From the NCBI GenBank assembly GCA_025454095.1, contig JALOPC010000134.1, positions 1 through 5,130 of the forward strand: a DNA stretch of 5,130 nt. Reading direction: 5' to 3'. This DNA comes from Syntrophales bacterium (lineage in GTDB: Bacteria; Desulfobacterota; Syntrophia; Syntrophales; UBA2192). Made by a program: the position numbers and the translations under genes. Positions 5,095 to 5,130 of this stretch are shown here, one piece after another; within the stretch, counting starts at the first letter, position 1; each line of letters opens with the position of its first letter. Under the pieces are notes generated by a model that worked only from the letters and a program-made list of their open reading frames with translations, searched no databases and was not told the DNA's origin.

Positions 5095-5130
5095 TCAGGT
5101 GAAGCCGCCGCCGGACTCTCCCCCGAAGCC
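5095..5130 (-). CDS. Possible C-terminal tail of a minus-strand gene (partial)
   Basis: Reading the minus strand from the window edge, one frame gives GFGGESGGGFT and then TGA (complement of 5095-5097). Glycine- and serine-rich ends like this occur at the C termini of many bacterial proteins, and a convergent gene would fit the end of the operon. Only 11 codons are visible, so this could be chance. No product can be named. Confidence 0.22.
   Translation of the reverse strand, partial: GFGGESGGGFT

Overview
The window is GC-rich bacterial DNA carrying an arsenic-type (metalloid) handling locus. Several features suggest an anaerobic bacterium of the Desulfobacterota (former Deltaproteobacteria) or a relative: an ArsM-type methyltransferase, an AbrB-type protein resembling those named HgcAB-associated, a DUF2703 protein, and above all an apparent selenocysteine codon. 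The taxon is an inference from gene content.

Layout, all genes on the + strand unless noted. (1) 1-288 is the 3' end of a pyridine nucleotide-disulfide oxidoreductase, closed by a strong intrinsic terminator at 314-343. (2) An AT-rich promoter/operator region with overlapping inverted repeats (366-414) precedes a tight four-gene operon. Its genes are an AbrB/SpoVT-type small protein (442-714), arsM (733-1563), a small AhpD-like gene interrupted by an in-frame TGA (1567-1848), and a second SAM methyltransferase (1841-2470). The third gene is best read as a selenoprotein: the TGA falls exactly at the second position of the CxxC redox motif, the frame stays family-like after it, and a SECIS-like hairpin follows directly. 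Standard gene calling would miss it. (3) A second promoter/operator region (2620-2648) precedes a PadR-type repressor (2697-3098), an ArsP-type permease with a cysteine-rich loop (3124-4251) and a DUF2703 thioredoxin-like protein (4427-5020). (4) The last 110 bases hold a small hairpin, a short direct repeat and possibly the tail of a minus-strand gene.

Proposed joint function (inference): ArsM methylates trivalent arsenic, the CxxU protein and DUF2703 protein supply or relay thiol/selenol redox chemistry, the second methyltransferase acts on a related substrate, and the permease exports the methylated trivalent product. The AbrB-type and PadR-type proteins, both with adjacent cysteines, would be the metalloid-responsive regulators in place of a usual ArsR, none of which is encoded here. 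Every complete protein carries adjacent-cysteine pairs or a CxxC/CxxU motif, which suits soft-metalloid binding.
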